This document shows positions 1 to 10,376 of a stretch of 64,000 nt of DNA, piece after piece. A model generated the notes under the pieces. The model saw only the letters and a program-made list of their open reading frames with translations. It did not search any database and had not been told where the DNA came from. The position numbers and the translations under genes are program-made. The first letter of the stretch is position 1; each line of letters starts with the position of its first letter. Source of the DNA: Shewanella hafniensis (GTDB lineage Bacteria; Pseudomonadota; Gammaproteobacteria; Enterobacterales; Shewanellaceae); NCBI RefSeq assembly GCF_019655335.1, contig NZ_BPFD01000007.1, positions 37,770 through 101,769 on the forward strand, read 5' to 3'.

Positions 1-1
1 T

Positions 2-232
2 GTGGTGCTGCTCGGCAGTATTAGCACTCAATTTGATGATTTACATCGGCCTTGGTTTGGCGCGGGTGCTGTACTGGCATCGTTTATTTGGTTTTTTGGC
101 TTAAGTTTTGGTGCGCGTTTGCTGGCGCCCATTTTTACTCGCCCAGCGGCATGGCGTTATCTTGACCGTTTTATTTGGTTAACCATGTGGAGTATTGCCG
201 CCGCGATTATTTGGCCCTATGTGGCAGGATAA
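2..232 (+). CDS. argO: ArgO/LysE-family amino-acid exporter, C-terminal fragment
   Basis: Only the last 76 codons lie in the window; the gene begins upstream of base 1. The peptide has two hydrophobic segments (roughly residues 22-45 and 55-75), and the WFGAGAVLASFIWFFGLSF stretch closely resembles the C-terminal part of E. coli ArgO. ArgO exports arginine or lysine across the inner membrane. The family call rests on this short tail, so substrate is inferred only. A strong hairpin at 336-363 follows. LysE relatives with other substrates remain possible. Confidence 0.7.
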   Translation: MVLLGSISTQFDDLHRPWFGAGAVLASFIWFFGLSFGARLLAPIFTRPAAWRYLDRFIWLTMWSIAAAIIWPYVAG

Positions 233-335
233 ACCGACGTTGTGATGCCATAGAATACGGGCTAGCTGAATGCTTTTGCGGTTTTTTTGCTCGGTAAGAT
301 CGTATCTTGTGATATGAAAGTGAAAATTTTTCATG

Positions 336-363
336 AAAAAGGTCCTGATTTCAGGACCTTTTC
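336..363. terminator. Bidirectional intrinsic terminator between argO and bcp
   Basis: A perfect inverted repeat (AAGGTCCTGA / TCAGGACCTT) is followed by TTTT on the plus strand and by TTTTT on the minus strand. It sits between two convergent genes and could serve both. Confidence 0.75.
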
Positions 364-476
364 GTTATCGATTGCCGATTATTTATTCAGCCTTTTGACA
401 TCAACCCACGACATTTACACTTTTGTGCCGATTAAATCAGCAGCTTGAAGCCTTGTATTCGTCGCCATATCTGTCA

Positions 477-944
477 TTAACCTGCGATTTGCGCGAGCAC
501 GACTTCATGGTGATCTTTGGTTTTAAACTTATCGAATACGTGGGCGATGGTGCCGTCGGTATTGATAAGGAAGCTTAATCTGTGGATGCCATCATAGGTT
601 TTTCCCATGAATTTCTTTTCACCCCAGACCCCAAACGCGTCGGCGACACTGTGGTCTTCATCGCTCAGTAAAGTGAAGTTGAGTGCTTGTTTCTCAGCAA
701 ATTTTGCCAGTTTAGCCACAGGATCTGGGCTAATGCCAAATACTGTCACATTATGGCTATCGAGCGCCGCTTTGCTGTCACGTAGACCGCAGGCTTGCAC
801 TGTACAACCCGGCGTCGCTGCTTTAGGGTAAAAATACACTAAAACAGGACCTTGCTTGAGGCTGTCCGCCAGTGAAACTGAGTTGCCATGTTGATCTTGT
901 AGGGTAAATTGAGGCGCTTTTGCCCCAGCCGTTAAGGTGTTCAT
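477..944 (-). CDS. bcp: Thioredoxin-dependent thiol peroxidase (PrxQ/BCP)
   Basis: 155 aa, the usual length for bacterioferritin comigratory protein. These cytosolic peroxiredoxins reduce H2O2 and organic hydroperoxides with electrons from thioredoxin. The peroxidatic motif PGCTVQACGLRD is present, with the first Cys peroxidatic and the second Cys five residues on as the resolving cysteine of the atypical 2-Cys type. The preceding YFYPKAATPGCT is the standard AhpC/TSA active-site loop. The start lies 3 bp downstream of the gcvR stop, so the two are very likely co-transcribed. The same gcvR-bcp order is found in E. coli. Confidence 0.95.
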   Translation of the reverse strand: MNTLTAGAKAPQFTLQDQHGNSVSLADSLKQGPVLVYFYPKAATPGCTVQACGLRDSKAALDSHNVTVFGISPDPVAKLAKFAEKQALNFTLLSDEDHSVADAFGVWGEKKFMGKTYDGIHRLSFLINTDGTIAHVFDKFKTKDHHEVVLAQIAG

Positions 945-947
945 CTA

Positions 948-1499
948 TTATCCTCTGTCCTCTAAAATGGCTGTGCCTTCCATACGACGAATAGTGCAAT
1001 CTAAGGTCATATCTTGGGCGAGTTGATAGATACTCTGTTCGAGCTTTTCTAGTTCAACTTTTTCAGGAATATTAATGGTCAGCGACACGTTTTGGGTTTG
1101 TTCACTGTCAGGCAATTCTTCTGAGAAAGAGCGTACCGCAGCCAGATCTAATGACCTGTCGGCAAGGAACTGGGTAATGCGTTTAATCGTGCCACGCTGG
1201 TCTTTACCTGTGAAGCGAACTTCAAGGCGAGAAAGGTAATTTTGTGGTGTGTGTTTAGAGGTGCGTTTCATTACCGTCAGCAGTTCTAACTCAACGCTGA
1301 GACTGGGGAGCATGCTTTCAATTTTCGTTATTGATGCCCACGAGCCTGACAACATCATGATAAGGGTAAATTCGTTACCAAATAATGCCATACGGCTGTC
1401 GACGATATCGCAGTCACAGTCACTGGCAAGACGAGCTAGTTTACTTACGAGTCCAGGACGGTCGAGACCCATCGCTGTTACGACCAGGAAATTGGTCAT
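948..1499 (-). CDS. gcvR: Glycine cleavage system transcriptional repressor GcvR (ACT-domain protein)
   Basis: 183 aa with two ACT-like modules (about residues 3-85 and 90-175), opening with the typical LVVTAMGLDRPGLVSKLA. In E. coli, GcvR binds glycine and controls GcvA, and thereby the gcvTHP operon, without binding DNA itself. Here it is the first gene of a two-gene operon with bcp and is divergent from dapA, with about 170 bp between the starts. The regulatory role is taken from the family; no gcv genes are in this window. Confidence 0.88.
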   Translation of the reverse strand: MTNFLVVTAMGLDRPGLVSKLARLASDCDCDIVDSRMALFGNEFTLIMMLSGSWASITKIESMLPSLSVELELLTVMKRTSKHTPQNYLSRLEVRFTGKDQRGTIKRITQFLADRSLDLAAVRSFSEELPDSEQTQNVSLTINIPEKVELEKLEQSIYQLAQDMTLDCTIRRMEGTAILEDRG

Positions 1500-1671
1500 G
1501 AATTTTCCTCACTTTTTCGATATCATAGAGCGAAAACTCAGGGTTGAAGCTGAGTTTTTGTGCGGGACGTAATGCTACCATAACTAATTCAATTTGAGAG
1601 CCCCGTTAATGCTTGTCATTAGTGGTTGGCATCAGTACCATAGCGAATCCTGAAATCTTGGGGAAAGTCAG

Positions 1672-2556
1672 ATGATAAACGGAAGCATCGTAGCCTTAAT
1701 CACGCCAATGAACAGTGATGGCTCAGTAGATTTTGCAAGTCTTGAAAGGTTAGTCGAATTCCATATTGACCAAGGCACAGATGCCATTGTGGCCGTTGGT
1801 ACAACCGGCGAGTCAGCGACTCTGCCTATGTCTGAGCATGTAACGGTCGTTTCACAAACCGTTAAATTTGCAGCGGGCCGCGTTCCTGTCATTGGTGGCA
1901 ATGGTGCCAATGCCACATCTGAAGCCGTTGAGCTCACCAAGTCCTTATCTAAGGTGGGTGTCGCCGCTATGCTTGGCGTAACGCCATATTATAATAAGCC
2001 AACTCCTAAGGGATTGATTGCGCATTATAAAGCGGTTGCTGCTAGCACAGATATTCCACAAATTCTTTATAATGTCCCTGGCCGTACTGCCGTCGATATG
2101 TTGCCAGAAACCGTTGCCGAGTTAGTCAACGTGAGCAACATTATTGGCGTGAAAGAAGCGACCGGTGACTTATCACGTGTAAAACGTCTGCGCGAACTGT
2201 GCGGCGACGATTTCCTCTTGTATAGCGGCGATGATGCCACTGCCAGAGAGTTCTTACTCTTAGGCGGTAATGGTGTTATTTCAGTCGCTAACAACATAGT
2301 GCCACAAGCGTTTAAAGCTATGTGTGATGCGGCGCTGGCGGGTAATGCTGAGCTTGCGCTGAGTATAGACACACCACTGCGCGGTTTATACAGCACACTA
2401 TTTTGTGAAGCCAATCCTATCCCAGTAAAATGGGCTGCCCATCGCATGGGTTTGATTGAATGTGGCCATATTCGTTTACCTTTGACTGAACTTTCTGAGC
2501 AATGTCATGGTCTGTTGATAGAAGCAATGACTCGTGCCCAGATAGAGGTTAAATAA
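1672..2556 (+). CDS. dapA: 4-hydroxy-tetrahydrodipicolinate synthase
   Basis: 294 aa class I aldolase-fold enzyme that condenses pyruvate with aspartate semialdehyde, the first committed step to lysine and meso-diaminopimelate. Visible motifs are GTTGESATL (substrate loop), [10 protein letters not shown], the YNVPGRT segment with the catalytic tyrosine, and GVKEATGD containing the Schiff-base lysine. A GGGGAAAG sequence lies upstream of the chosen ATG. The bamC start follows 4 bp after the stop, so the two form an operon, as in E. coli. Confidence 0.97.
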   Translation: MINGSIVALITPMNSDGSVDFASLERLVEFHIDQGTDAIVAVGTTGESATLPMSEHVTVVSQTVKFAAGRVPVIGGNGANATSEAVELTKSLSKVGVAAMLGVTPYYNKPTPKGLIAHYKAVAASTDIPQILYNVPGRTAVDMLPETVAELVNVSNIIGVKEATGDLSRVKRLRELCGDDFLLYSGDDATAREFLLLGGNGVISVANNIVPQAFKAMCDAALAGNAELALSIDTPLRGLYSTLFCEANPIPVKWAAHRMGLIECGHIRLPLTELSEQCHGLLIEAMTRAQIEVK

Positions 2557-2559
2557 TTA

Positions 2560-3657
2560 ATGTTAAAGAAAGTCACCCCACTGATCTTAGTTGCTGCCGT
2601 TGCAGCCTGTAGTTCGCCACTTGAGCGTCGCCAAGCGAACGGTACTGAAGACTATGTTCAGGCTGAGCAAGCACCTTTGCTTAAGATCCCTGCTGGATTG
2701 AAAACACCGCCCTACAATAAAGAATTCGATGTGCCGGCATTAGGCCCTAAAGCCAATGCTTCACTCTATGGTAAAAGTTTAGATATCCGCCCGCCATTGC
2801 AAGTGCTGCCTATGGCTGAAGGTACTCACGTGGAAGAGGGCAGCGACAACATTAAAATCGTGGTCGAATCTATCGACAATTCGGTGGACTTAAAACAAGA
2901 AATCTTTACTAATTTAGATGGTTTCTTGGCCCAAAAAGGGATTGCCGTTCGTAGTCGTGATGTCGAAAAAGGCAGTATAGAAACCGATTGGATCGAAAGT
3001 CGCGAAGTGATCGAATCAAACATGTGGGGCTCAGATAAAGTTTATCTGCTGCGTCAACGCTATCGTTTTGATGTGGAAACGCGCCCACATGGTCGTACAG
3101 CGAATATCGTTATTCACTTAGTTGAACACGAAGAGTTTTACGACGATAAAGCACAAAACGTGTTATTAAGCGGCGAAGATAAACAAAGATACACGATTGA
3201 TATGCTGAACAGTGCTATTGCGTACATCAGCGTTAAACGTGACCAAGCGATCCAAGCGAATCGTTTGAAGCAAACTTTAGGTATCAATGTTGATTTAGTC
3301 ACGCCAGAAGAAGGCAAAGCCTACTGGTCTGCTAAGGCCCCTTACAAACAAGTGTGGGATCGTCTGCGTATCGTGCTGCCGGAAATGGGCTTCGAAATTG
3401 CCGATATGGATAGCGCGAAAGGATTGTACTTTATCAAGTTTGACGATAACTCGGGTTTCTGGAGTTCATTGTGGGGCGACGATAAGTTAGCGCTCAAAGA
3501 AGGCAGCTACCGTTTACTGCTTGAAGATGGTGATACACCTGAAGACACTAAGATCTTCCTCCGCGATGCTGAAGATCAGCCATTAAGCGATGAAGTCGTT
3601 ACCAATGTGTATCAGTCACTGTCAAACCTGATGAAAGAAGAACGCAAGCTGCGTTAA
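2560..3657 (+). CDS. bamC: Outer-membrane assembly lipoprotein BamC (NlpB)
   Basis: 365 aa. The N-terminus MLKKVTPLILVAAVAACSS is a short lipoprotein signal with the lipidated Cys at residue 17. BamC is an accessory lipoprotein of the BAM complex, which inserts beta-barrel proteins into the outer membrane. An extended N-terminal region (about residues 18-95) that would contact BamD precedes two helix-grip domains (about 100-220 and 250-360). It is translated right after dapA and is followed by a clear terminator. Confidence 0.93.
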   Translation: MLKKVTPLILVAAVAACSSPLERRQANGTEDYVQAEQAPLLKIPAGLKTPPYNKEFDVPALGPKANASLYGKSLDIRPPLQVLPMAEGTHVEEGSDNIKIVVESIDNSVDLKQEIFTNLDGFLAQKGIAVRSRDVEKGSIETDWIESREVIESNMWGSDKVYLLRQRYRFDVETRPHGRTANIVIHLVEHEEFYDDKAQNVLLSGEDKQRYTIDMLNSAIAYISVKRDQAIQANRLKQTLGINVDLVTPEEGKAYWSAKAPYKQVWDRLRIVLPEMGFEIADMDSAKGLYFIKFDDNSGFWSSLWGDDKLALKEGSYRLLLEDGDTPEDTKIFLRDAEDQPLSDEVVTNVYQSLSNLMKEERKLR

Positions 3658-3675
3658 TTTCAACGATTGATGCGA

Positions 3676-3700
3676 AAAGGGCGAATTATCGCCCTTTTTT
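3676..3700 (+). terminator. Intrinsic terminator of dapA-bamC
   Basis: AAAGGGCGA / TCGCCCTTT stem with a short loop, followed by a T run, 19 bp past the bamC stop. Confidence 0.9.
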
Positions 3701-4043
3701 ATTGGCTGCGATTTATGGATCGGGGCTTAGTTGAGATTAGAACAGGTTTTGACGATTATCTAAGCAAACGATGTTTTAGGATTTAATTGTCTCTATATCA
3801 ATATTTTTCGAGTGGTTTTAGTGTTAAGTTCTGTTTAATCTATTATCTATGGTAAGAATCACTAATTAACCTTGTTATCGTACTGCATTCTGGTTGTTCT
3901 GCCACTGATATCGCCAAAGACACTTAATTACACCTATTTTTGCGCTATCAGCGTAATTTGTAAGAAAAAGTAAAACGTATTGATGCGATGATGTGAGTGA
4001 GTAAACTAGCCGTTATTAATGCGAGTCATCCCTTGGAAGCCCG
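3701..4043. other. Intergenic region upstream of the RND operon
   Basis: AT-rich stretch of about 340 bp between the bamC terminator and the adaptor gene. No ORF with coding character and no clear repeat. It presumably holds the efflux operon promoter, but I cannot pick out a convincing operator. Confidence 0.5.
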
Positions 4044-5126
4044 ATGAAAAAAATTATTCTAATAATCGCCCTATTGGCTGCGGCATGGTTTGGATATCAA
4101 GCCATGCAACCGCAAGAGATTGCCAAAGCGCAAGTTAACCTTATGCCCAACGTGGTGATTGCCACCGCCGCGATGGCACCTATTCGCGATGAAGTGGAAG
4201 CCATCGGCACCAACAAAGCCGCAGAATCAGTGACTATAACCCCTAAAGTCACCGACATAGTGACAGCGATTAAGTTTGATGATGGTAACATAGTTAAGAA
4301 GGGGGACTTGTTAGTCCAACTGCAAAATGCGGAACAGATTGCTAAGGTAAAAGCCGCGCAAGTTAAAGTCAGTGATAATCAACGTGAATTCAACCGTATC
4401 AGTTCGTTAGTCACCAGCCGCACTGTGGCAGAGTTAGAACGCGACAGATTACAAACCCTTATCGATACCACCCGCGCAGAGCTTGAACAGGCGCAAGCAT
4501 CACTCAATGATCGCAGTATTCTTGCGCCTTTTAATGGCCGTTTAGGTTTACGTCAAATCAGTGTCGGCAGTTTAGTGTCGCCCGGCACTGAAATTACCAC
4601 GCTCGATGATATCTCTAAGATTAAACTCGATTTTTCAGTACCTGAGCGTTTTATTCAAGATTTAGCGCCGGGCAAGAAAGTTGAAGCCAAAGCCGTGGCC
4701 TTCCCTGATTTTACCTTCAAAGGCGTAGTGACTTCGATTGATAGCCGCGTAAACCCAACGACGCGCACTGTGATCGTCCGCGCCGAAATTCCCAATCCTG
4801 AGCTGCGCTTATTACCGGGGATGTTAATGAAGGTCAAACTCATCAAACGTAGCCGCGAAGCCTTGATGTTGCCAGAATCTGCCATTATCCCAATCCAAAA
4901 TGATCACTATGTTTACAGTGTTAATGCCGACAATGTGATTGAGCGTAAACAAGTCACTATCGGGATTCGTACCCGTGGTTGGGTTGAGATCTTAGACGGT
5001 TTAGCCTTGGGCGAAAACGTGGTGATCCGTGGTTTATTGAAAGTCCATCCTGGGGATAAAGTGCAAACTGAGTTCGCGGAAAAGTTTAGTTATCTTGCGG
5101 ATACGAGCGCGGAGCCAAGTGTATGA
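4044..5126 (+). CDS. RND efflux periplasmic adaptor (membrane fusion protein)
   Basis: 360 aa. An N-terminal hydrophobic segment (residues 3-22, IILIIALLAAAWFGYQAM) would anchor or export the protein. It is followed by a biotinyl-lipoyl-like domain split by a coiled-coil hairpin (about 95-150) and a beta-barrel region (about 170-250, with VPERFIQDL). Adaptors of this type connect an inner-membrane RND pump to an outer-membrane channel. There is no lipobox, unlike the other adaptor at 46 kb. The stop overlaps the pump start by 4 bp (ATGA), implying translational coupling. Substrate is unknown. Confidence 0.9.
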   Translation: MKKIILIIALLAAAWFGYQAMQPQEIAKAQVNLMPNVVIATAAMAPIRDEVEAIGTNKAAESVTITPKVTDIVTAIKFDDGNIVKKGDLLVQLQNAEQIAKVKAAQVKVSDNQREFNRISSLVTSRTVAELERDRLQTLIDTTRAELEQAQASLNDRSILAPFNGRLGLRQISVGSLVSPGTEITTLDDISKIKLDFSVPERFIQDLAPGKKVEAKAVAFPDFTFKGVVTSIDSRVNPTTRTVIVRAEIPNPELRLLPGMLMKVKLIKRSREALMLPESAIIPIQNDHYVYSVNADNVIERKQVTIGIRTRGWVEILDGLALGENVVIRGLLKVHPGDKVQTEFAEKFSYLADTSAEPSV

Positions 5127-8100
5127 TCCTCACTGATCTCTCGGTAAAACGTCCCGTATTTGCCTCAGTGATCAGCTTGCTGCTGGTCGCCTTCGGGCTT
5201 GTCTCCTTTGATAAATTACCCCTGCGTGAATACCCAAACATCGATCCGCCCGTGGTGTCTATCGACACTAACTACCGTGGCGCCAGTGCCGCCGTGGTGG
5301 AAAGCCGCATTACCCAATTGATTGAGGACAGGATCAGCGGTGTCGAAGGCATTCGGCACGTAAGTTCATCGAGCAGTGATGGCCGCTCATCCGTCACCTT
5401 AGAGTTTGATATTAGCCGCAATATTGAAGATGCGGCTAACGATGTGCGCGACCGCATTTCTGGCTTACTCGACAATTTACCCGAGGAAGCTGATCCCCCA
5501 GAAGTGCAAAAAGCCAATGGCGGCGATGAAGTGATCATGTGGCTCAATTTGGTGTCGGATCAAATGACTACCCTCGAATTGACCGATTACACTAATCGTT
5601 ATTTAGCCGACCGTTTTTCAGTGGTCGATGGTGTGGCGCGGATGCGTATTGGCGGCGGCAAAGTGTATGCGATGCGGATATGGCTCGACAGACAAGCCTT
5701 GGCATCGCGCAGTTTAACGGTTGCCGATGTGGAGTCAGCGCTTAGAGCCGAGAACGTCGAGTTACCCGCAGGTTCGATTGAATCCAAGGAGCGGCATTTT
5801 ACGGTGAGGCTCGAGCGGGGTTATCGCACCGCCGAAGATTTCGCAAATCTAGTGATCACCCAAGGGGAAGATGGTTACTTAGTTAAACTGGGGGATGTCG
5901 CGCGGGTGGAAATCGGCTCTGAAGAAGAGCGGATTATGTTCCGTGGCAACAAAGAGGCGATGATAGGTTTAGGCGTGTCTAAGCAGTCAACCGCCAATAC
6001 CTTGGAAGTGGCGCGTGCGGTGAATGCGCTGGTCGACAAAATCAATCCAACTTTGCCAGCGGGCATGTCCATTAAGCGCAGCTACGATAGCTCAGTGTTT
6101 ATCGAAGCCTCGATTAAAGAAGTGTACCAAACCCTGTTCACTGCGATGGTCCTAGTGATTATCGTGATTTATCTGTTCCTTGGCAGTGTGCGCGCCATGT
6201 TGATCCCCGCGATCACTGTGCCTGTGTCCTTGCTTGGCACCTTTATTGTGCTGTATGCGCTTGGTTATACCATCAACCTTTTGACCTTGTTGGCGATGAT
6301 CCTCGCCATCGGCATGGTGGTGGACGATGCGATTGTGATGCTGGAAAACATTCACCGCCGTATTGAAGAAGGAGATTCGCCCTTAAAAGCGGCCTTCCTC
6401 GGTGCACGTGAAGTGGCCTTTGCGGTCATCGCAACCACCTTAGTCTTGGTCGCCGTGTTTATGCCAATCACTTTCCTTGAAGGCGACTTAGGTAAACTAT
6501 TCAAAGAGTTTGCTGTGACCATGAGTGCGGCCGTGCTGTTCTCTAGCCTAGTGGCTTTAACGCTCACACCTATGATGTGTTCTAAGTTGCTCAAGCCTAG
6601 CTCGCAGGATTCTTGGTTGGTGCGTAAGGTTGACGGCATCATGACCAAAGTGTCAAAACGTTATCAATTATCGTTAAAGTCTGCCATGGCCCACCCGTTA
6701 TTGATGTCGATTTTGGTGTTGATAGCCTTGGGCTCAAGTGCCTATTTAGCTCAAAAAGTGCCGCAGGAATTTGCGCCGCAGGAAGACCGAGGCTCGTTAT
6801 TCTTGATGGTTAACGGACCGCAAGGCGCGAGTTACGAATACATAGAATCCTACATGAATGAAGTGGAAAACCGCTTGATGCCATTGGTTGACACGGGTGA
6901 TATCAAACGTCTGCTCATTCGTGCCCCCCGTGGTTTTGGCCGCGCTGCGGATTTCTCTAATGGTATGGCCATCGTCGTGCTGGAAGATTGGGGCAAACGT
7001 CGCCCCGTTAAAGAAGTGATTGCAGACATTAACAAACGGCTTGCCGATCTCGCTGGGGTGCAAGCGTTTCCTGTAATGCGCCAAGCTTTTGGCCGTGGCG
7101 TCGGTAAACCCGTGCAGTTTGTGATTGGCGGCCCAAGCTACGAAGAGCTGGCCCGCTGGCGCGATATTATGATGCAAAAGGCGGCACAGAATCCTAAATT
7201 ACTCGGTTTAGATCACGACTATAAAGAGACTAAGCCGCAGCTTCGCGTCGTCATCGACAGAGACAGAGCGGCGAGCCTTGGGGTGTCGATTTCAAATATT
7301 GGTCGTACGTTGGAATCCATGTTGGGCTCACGCTTAGTCACGACCTTTATGCGTGACGGTGAAGAATACGATGTGATCGTTGAAGGCGAGCGCGGTAATC
7401 AAAATACCGCAGCAGATCTGCAAAACATCTATGTACGTTCCGAGCGGACTCAAGAACTTATCCCGCTGTCGAACTTAGTGACGGTGGAAGAGTTTGCCGA
7501 CGCCAGTTCGCTTAACCGTTACAACCGCATGCGCGCTATCACCATAGAAGCCAGTTTAGAAGATGGTTATAGCCTAGGTGAAGCCCTTGATTATATGAAT
7601 CAATTGGCGCGTGCTTATTTGCCAGCAGAGGCGGTAATTAGCTATAAGGGCCAATCCCTCGATTATCAAGAGTCGGGTAGCTCTATGTACTTCGTGTTCT
7701 TGCTCGCGCTGGGAATTGTATTCCTCGTGCTGGCGGCGCAGTTCGAGAGTTACATTCACCCTATGGTCATCATGCTGACTGTGCCGCTGGCGACCGTGGG
7801 CGCCTTAATTGGTTTGTGGCTCACGGGGCAGAGTCTTAATATTTACAGTCAGATAGGCATTATTATGCTGGTCGGGTTGGCGGCCAAAAACGGTATCTTG
7901 ATTGTTGAGTTTGCGAACCAATTGCGGGATAAAGGCGTTGATTTTGATAAGGCGATTATCCAAGCCTCGGCGCAGCGTCTACGACCTATTCTGATGACTG
8001 GCATCACCACCGCCGCTGGCGCCGTACCTTTGGTCATGGCCGCAGGCGCGGGCGCTGAAACCCGTTTTGTGATTGGTGTGGTTGTGTTGTCGGGGATTTT

Positions 8101-8218
8101 ACTGGCAACCCTATTCACTATTTTCGTGATCCCAGCCGCTTATGGACTCTTTGCCCGTAACAGTGGATCGCCCGAAGCCATAGCCCAACAGTTAGAAAAA
8201 GAACTAGCCCAAGACTAA
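5123..8218 (+). CDS. RND multidrug efflux pump, HAE1 family (AcrB/MexB-like)
   Basis: 1031 aa inner-membrane proton/drug antiporter with the usual layout: TM1 (residues 12-30), a large periplasmic loop, TM2-6, a second periplasmic loop, and TM7-12. The proton-relay residues are intact: the TM4 acidic pair in IGMVVDDAIVMLENI and the TM10 lysine in VGLAAKNGILIVEFA. It is coupled to the upstream adaptor gene. No outer-membrane factor gene is adjacent, so a TolC-like protein encoded elsewhere is inferred. A terminator follows 35 bp after the stop. Drug specificity cannot be read from sequence. Confidence 0.93.
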   Translation: MILTDLSVKRPVFASVISLLLVAFGLVSFDKLPLREYPNIDPPVVSIDTNYRGASAAVVESRITQLIEDRISGVEGIRHVSSSSSDGRSSVTLEFDISRNIEDAANDVRDRISGLLDNLPEEADPPEVQKANGGDEVIMWLNLVSDQMTTLELTDYTNRYLADRFSVVDGVARMRIGGGKVYAMRIWLDRQALASRSLTVADVESALRAENVELPAGSIESKERHFTVRLERGYRTAEDFANLVITQGEDGYLVKLGDVARVEIGSEEERIMFRGNKEAMIGLGVSKQSTANTLEVARAVNALVDKINPTLPAGMSIKRSYDSSVFIEASIKEVYQTLFTAMVLVIIVIYLFLGSVRAMLIPAITVPVSLLGTFIVLYALGYTINLLTLLAMILAIGMVVDDAIVMLENIHRRIEEGDSPLKAAFLGAREVAFAVIATTLVLVAVFMPITFLEGDLGKLFKEFAVTMSAAVLFSSLVALTLTPMMCSKLLKPSSQDSWLVRKVDGIMTKVSKRYQLSLKSAMAHPLLMSILVLIALGSSAYLAQKVPQEFAPQEDRGSLFLMVNGPQGASYEYIESYMNEVENRLMPLVDTGDIKRLLIRAPRGFGRAADFSNGMAIVVLEDWGKRRPVKEVIADINKRLADLAGVQAFPVMRQAFGRGVGKPVQFVIGGPSYEELARWRDIMMQKAAQNPKLLGLDHDYKETKPQLRVVIDRDRAASLGVSISNIGRTLESMLGSRLVTTFMRDGEEYDVIVEGERGNQNTAADLQNIYVRSERTQELIPLSNLVTVEEFADASSLNRYNRMRAITIEASLEDGYSLGEALDYMNQLARAYLPAEAVISYKGQSLDYQESGSSMYFVFLLALGIVFLVLAAQFESYIHPMVIMLTVPLATVGALIGLWLTGQSLNIYSQIGIIMLVGLAAKNGILIVEFANQLRDKGVDFDKAIIQASAQRLRPILMTGITTAAGAVPLVMAAGAGAETRFVIGVVVLSGILLATLFTIFVIPAAYGLFARNSGSPEAIAQQLEKELAQD

Positions 8219-8252
8219 CGCCTACATCGGCTGATGTTCAAAGCACACATAT

Positions 8253-8286
8253 AAGGCGCTTGGTATTCATCAAGCGCCTTATTTTT
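8253..8286 (+). terminator. Intrinsic terminator of the RND operon
   Basis: AAGGCGCTTG / CAAGCGCCTT stem with ATTTTT after it. Confidence 0.88.
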
Positions 8287-8314
8287 AGCCATTCGAACCT
8301 CGTTTTAGCCCTTG

Positions 8315-8345
8315 CCCTTGAAAAGCAAATTTGGAGCCCCATTTA
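8315..8345 (+). promoter_or_regulatory. Sigma-32 heat-shock promoter of htpG
   Basis: CCCTTGAAA at 8315-8323 and CCCCATTTA at 8337-8345 are separated by 13 bp, matching the E. coli RpoH consensus (CTTGAAA, 13-15 bp, CCCCATnT). It lies 55 bp upstream of the htpG start, which fits heat-shock control of this chaperone. Confidence 0.85.
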
Positions 8346-8399
8346 GTAAACACTAAGCGTTACTTTTACCAAATTGCGTAACAAATAAAGGAAAATTTC

Positions 8400-10313
8400 A
8401 TGTCACAACAAGAAACTCATGGTTTTCAAACAGAAGTCAAACAGCTGTTGCATTTGATGATCCATTCTTTGTATTCCAACAAAGAAATTTTCTTGCGTGA
8501 ACTGGTCTCCAACGCTGCGGATGCGGCGGACAAGCTGCGTTATCTGGCGTTGACCAATGACGCACTCTATGAAGGCGACGGTGAACTGCGAGTCCGTATC
8601 AGTGCCGATAAAGAAAAAGGCACTGTGACCATCGAAGACAACGGCGTGGGTATGACCCGTGACGGCGTAATTGAGCATTTAGGCACAATCGCTAAGTCGG
8701 GCACCGCTGATTTCTTTAAGAATCTATCGGGCGAATCCTCAAAGGATTCCCAGCTAATCGGTCAGTTCGGTGTCGGTTTCTATTCGGCTTTTATCGTGGC
8801 GAAAAAAGTCACCGTTCGCACCCGTGCTGCCGGTCATAAGGCCGATGAAGCCGTATTGTGGGAATCAGAAGGCGAGGGTAACTTCACCGTTGATACCATT
8901 ACTAAGGCGAGCCGTGGTACTGAAATTACGCTGCACCTGCGTGATGAAGAAAAAGAATTTGCCGATGATTGGCGCCTGCGTTCGATCATCACTAAATACT
9001 CAGATCATATCTCTGTGCCAGTTGAAATGTGGCAAGAAGGCTCGCCAGAGCGTGATGGTCCTGATGGCGAAAAAATTCCTGCGACCGAAGGCCAATGGAA
9101 AGTCATGAACAAAGCCACGGCTTTGTGGATGCGCAATAAAGCTGACATCAGTGACGAAGAGTATCAAGAGTTTTACAAACACATTTCCCACGATTATACC
9201 GATGCACTACTGTGGAGTCATAATCGGGTAGAAGGTAAGCAAGAATACACTAACCTATTGTATATTCCTGCAAAAGCGCCTTGGGATATGTGGAATCGCG
9301 ACCGTAAACACGGCCTAAAACTGTTTGTGCAACGTGTGTTCATCATGGATGACGCCGAGCAATTTATGCCATCTTATCTGCGCTTCGTGCAGGGCTTAAT
9401 TGACTCAAACGATCTGCCGCTGAACGTATCCCGCGAAATTCTGCAGGATAACCACGTGACCAAAGCGATGCGTACTGGTATCACCAAACGTGTGCTTGGC
9501 ATGCTGGAAAAACTGGCGAAAGACGATGCGGAAAAATATCAACAGTTCTGGGCTGAATTTGGTCAAGTGCTGAAAGAAGGGCCTGCGGAAGATTTCGCCA
9601 ACCGTGAGCGTATTGCTGGCTTATTGCGTTTTGCCTCGACCCACACGGGCAGTGCTGCGCCGACTGTGTCACTCGATGACTACATCAGCCGCATGAAAGA
9701 AGGCCAAACTAAGATTTATTACATTGTTGCCGACAGCCATGAAGCCGCCGCTAACAGCCCACATTTAGAGTTGTTACGTAAGAAAGACATCGAAGTCTTA
9801 CTGATGTCAGAGCGTATCGACGAGTGGCTAATCAACCACTTAACTGAGTACAAAGAGAAACAACTGCACTCAGTGACCCGCGGTGATTTAGAACTTGGCG
9901 AGCTGGAAGATGCAGCTGAAAAAGAAGCGCAAGAAAAGCTTGAGCAAGAATCGGTAGCTTTAGTTGAACGCATTAAAGCGGCATTAGGCTCGACTGTTGC
10001 GGATGTGAAAGTCACGTCACGCTTAACCGACACCCCAGCCTGTGTCGTGGCGGGTGAAGGCGAAATGTCGACTCAGATGATCAAGCTGATGCAAGCTGCC
10101 GGTCAACCAGTGCCAGAAGTGAAGCCGACATTTGAGATCAACCCAGCGCACCCATTAGTGTCGCGTTTAAATGATCTTCAAGATGAAGCAGCCTTCGCGG
10201 ATTGGTCGAATCTGCTGCTGCAACAGGCGCAATTGTCTGAAAAAGGTAGCCTTGCGGATCCATCGGCCTTTATCAAGCTGATGAACCAAATGTTACTGGC
10301 TAACATGAAGTAA
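8400..10313 (+). CDS. htpG: Molecular chaperone HtpG (Hsp90)
   Basis: 637 aa cytosolic Hsp90-family ATPase chaperone. The N-terminal GHKL ATPase domain shows [17 protein letters not shown], the DNGVGM motif and [11 protein letters not shown]. The middle domain follows (about 235-500, with the catalytic-loop sequence [10 protein letters not shown]), then the C-terminal dimerisation domain. AAAGGAAA precedes the ATG with good spacing. It is monocistronic, between its own heat-shock promoter and a GC-rich hairpin. Confidence 0.98.
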   Translation: MSQQETHGFQTEVKQLLHLMIHSLYSNKEIFLRELVSNAADAADKLRYLALTNDALYEGDGELRVRISADKEKGTVTIEDNGVGMTRDGVIEHLGTIAKSGTADFFKNLSGESSKDSQLIGQFGVGFYSAFIVAKKVTVRTRAAGHKADEAVLWESEGEGNFTVDTITKASRGTEITLHLRDEEKEFADDWRLRSIITKYSDHISVPVEMWQEGSPERDGPDGEKIPATEGQWKVMNKATALWMRNKADISDEEYQEFYKHISHDYTDALLWSHNRVEGKQEYTNLLYIPAKAPWDMWNRDRKHGLKLFVQRVFIMDDAEQFMPSYLRFVQGLIDSNDLPLNVSREILQDNHVTKAMRTGITKRVLGMLEKLAKDDAEKYQQFWAEFGQVLKEGPAEDFANRERIAGLLRFASTHTGSAAPTVSLDDYISRMKEGQTKIYYIVADSHEAAANSPHLELLRKKDIEVLLMSERIDEWLINHLTEYKEKQLHSVTRGDLELGELEDAAEKEAQEKLEQESVALVERIKAALGSTVADVKVTSRLTDTPACVVAGEGEMSTQMIKLMQAAGQPVPEVKPTFEINPAHPLVSRLNDLQDEAAFADWSNLLLQQAQLSEKGSLADPSAFIKLMNQMLLANMK

Positions 10314-10318
10314 ATGAC

Positions 10319-10350
10319 TATCGGGGCCTTTCTTTGAACGGCCCCGATAT
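10319..10350 (+). terminator. Probable htpG terminator
   Basis: GC-rich stem TATCGGGGCC / GGCCCCGATA followed by TTGTTT just past the stop. The U-tract is imperfect. Confidence 0.65.
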
Positions 10351-10376
10351 TGTTTCTAGTGCAGGAAGAGTGGTTT

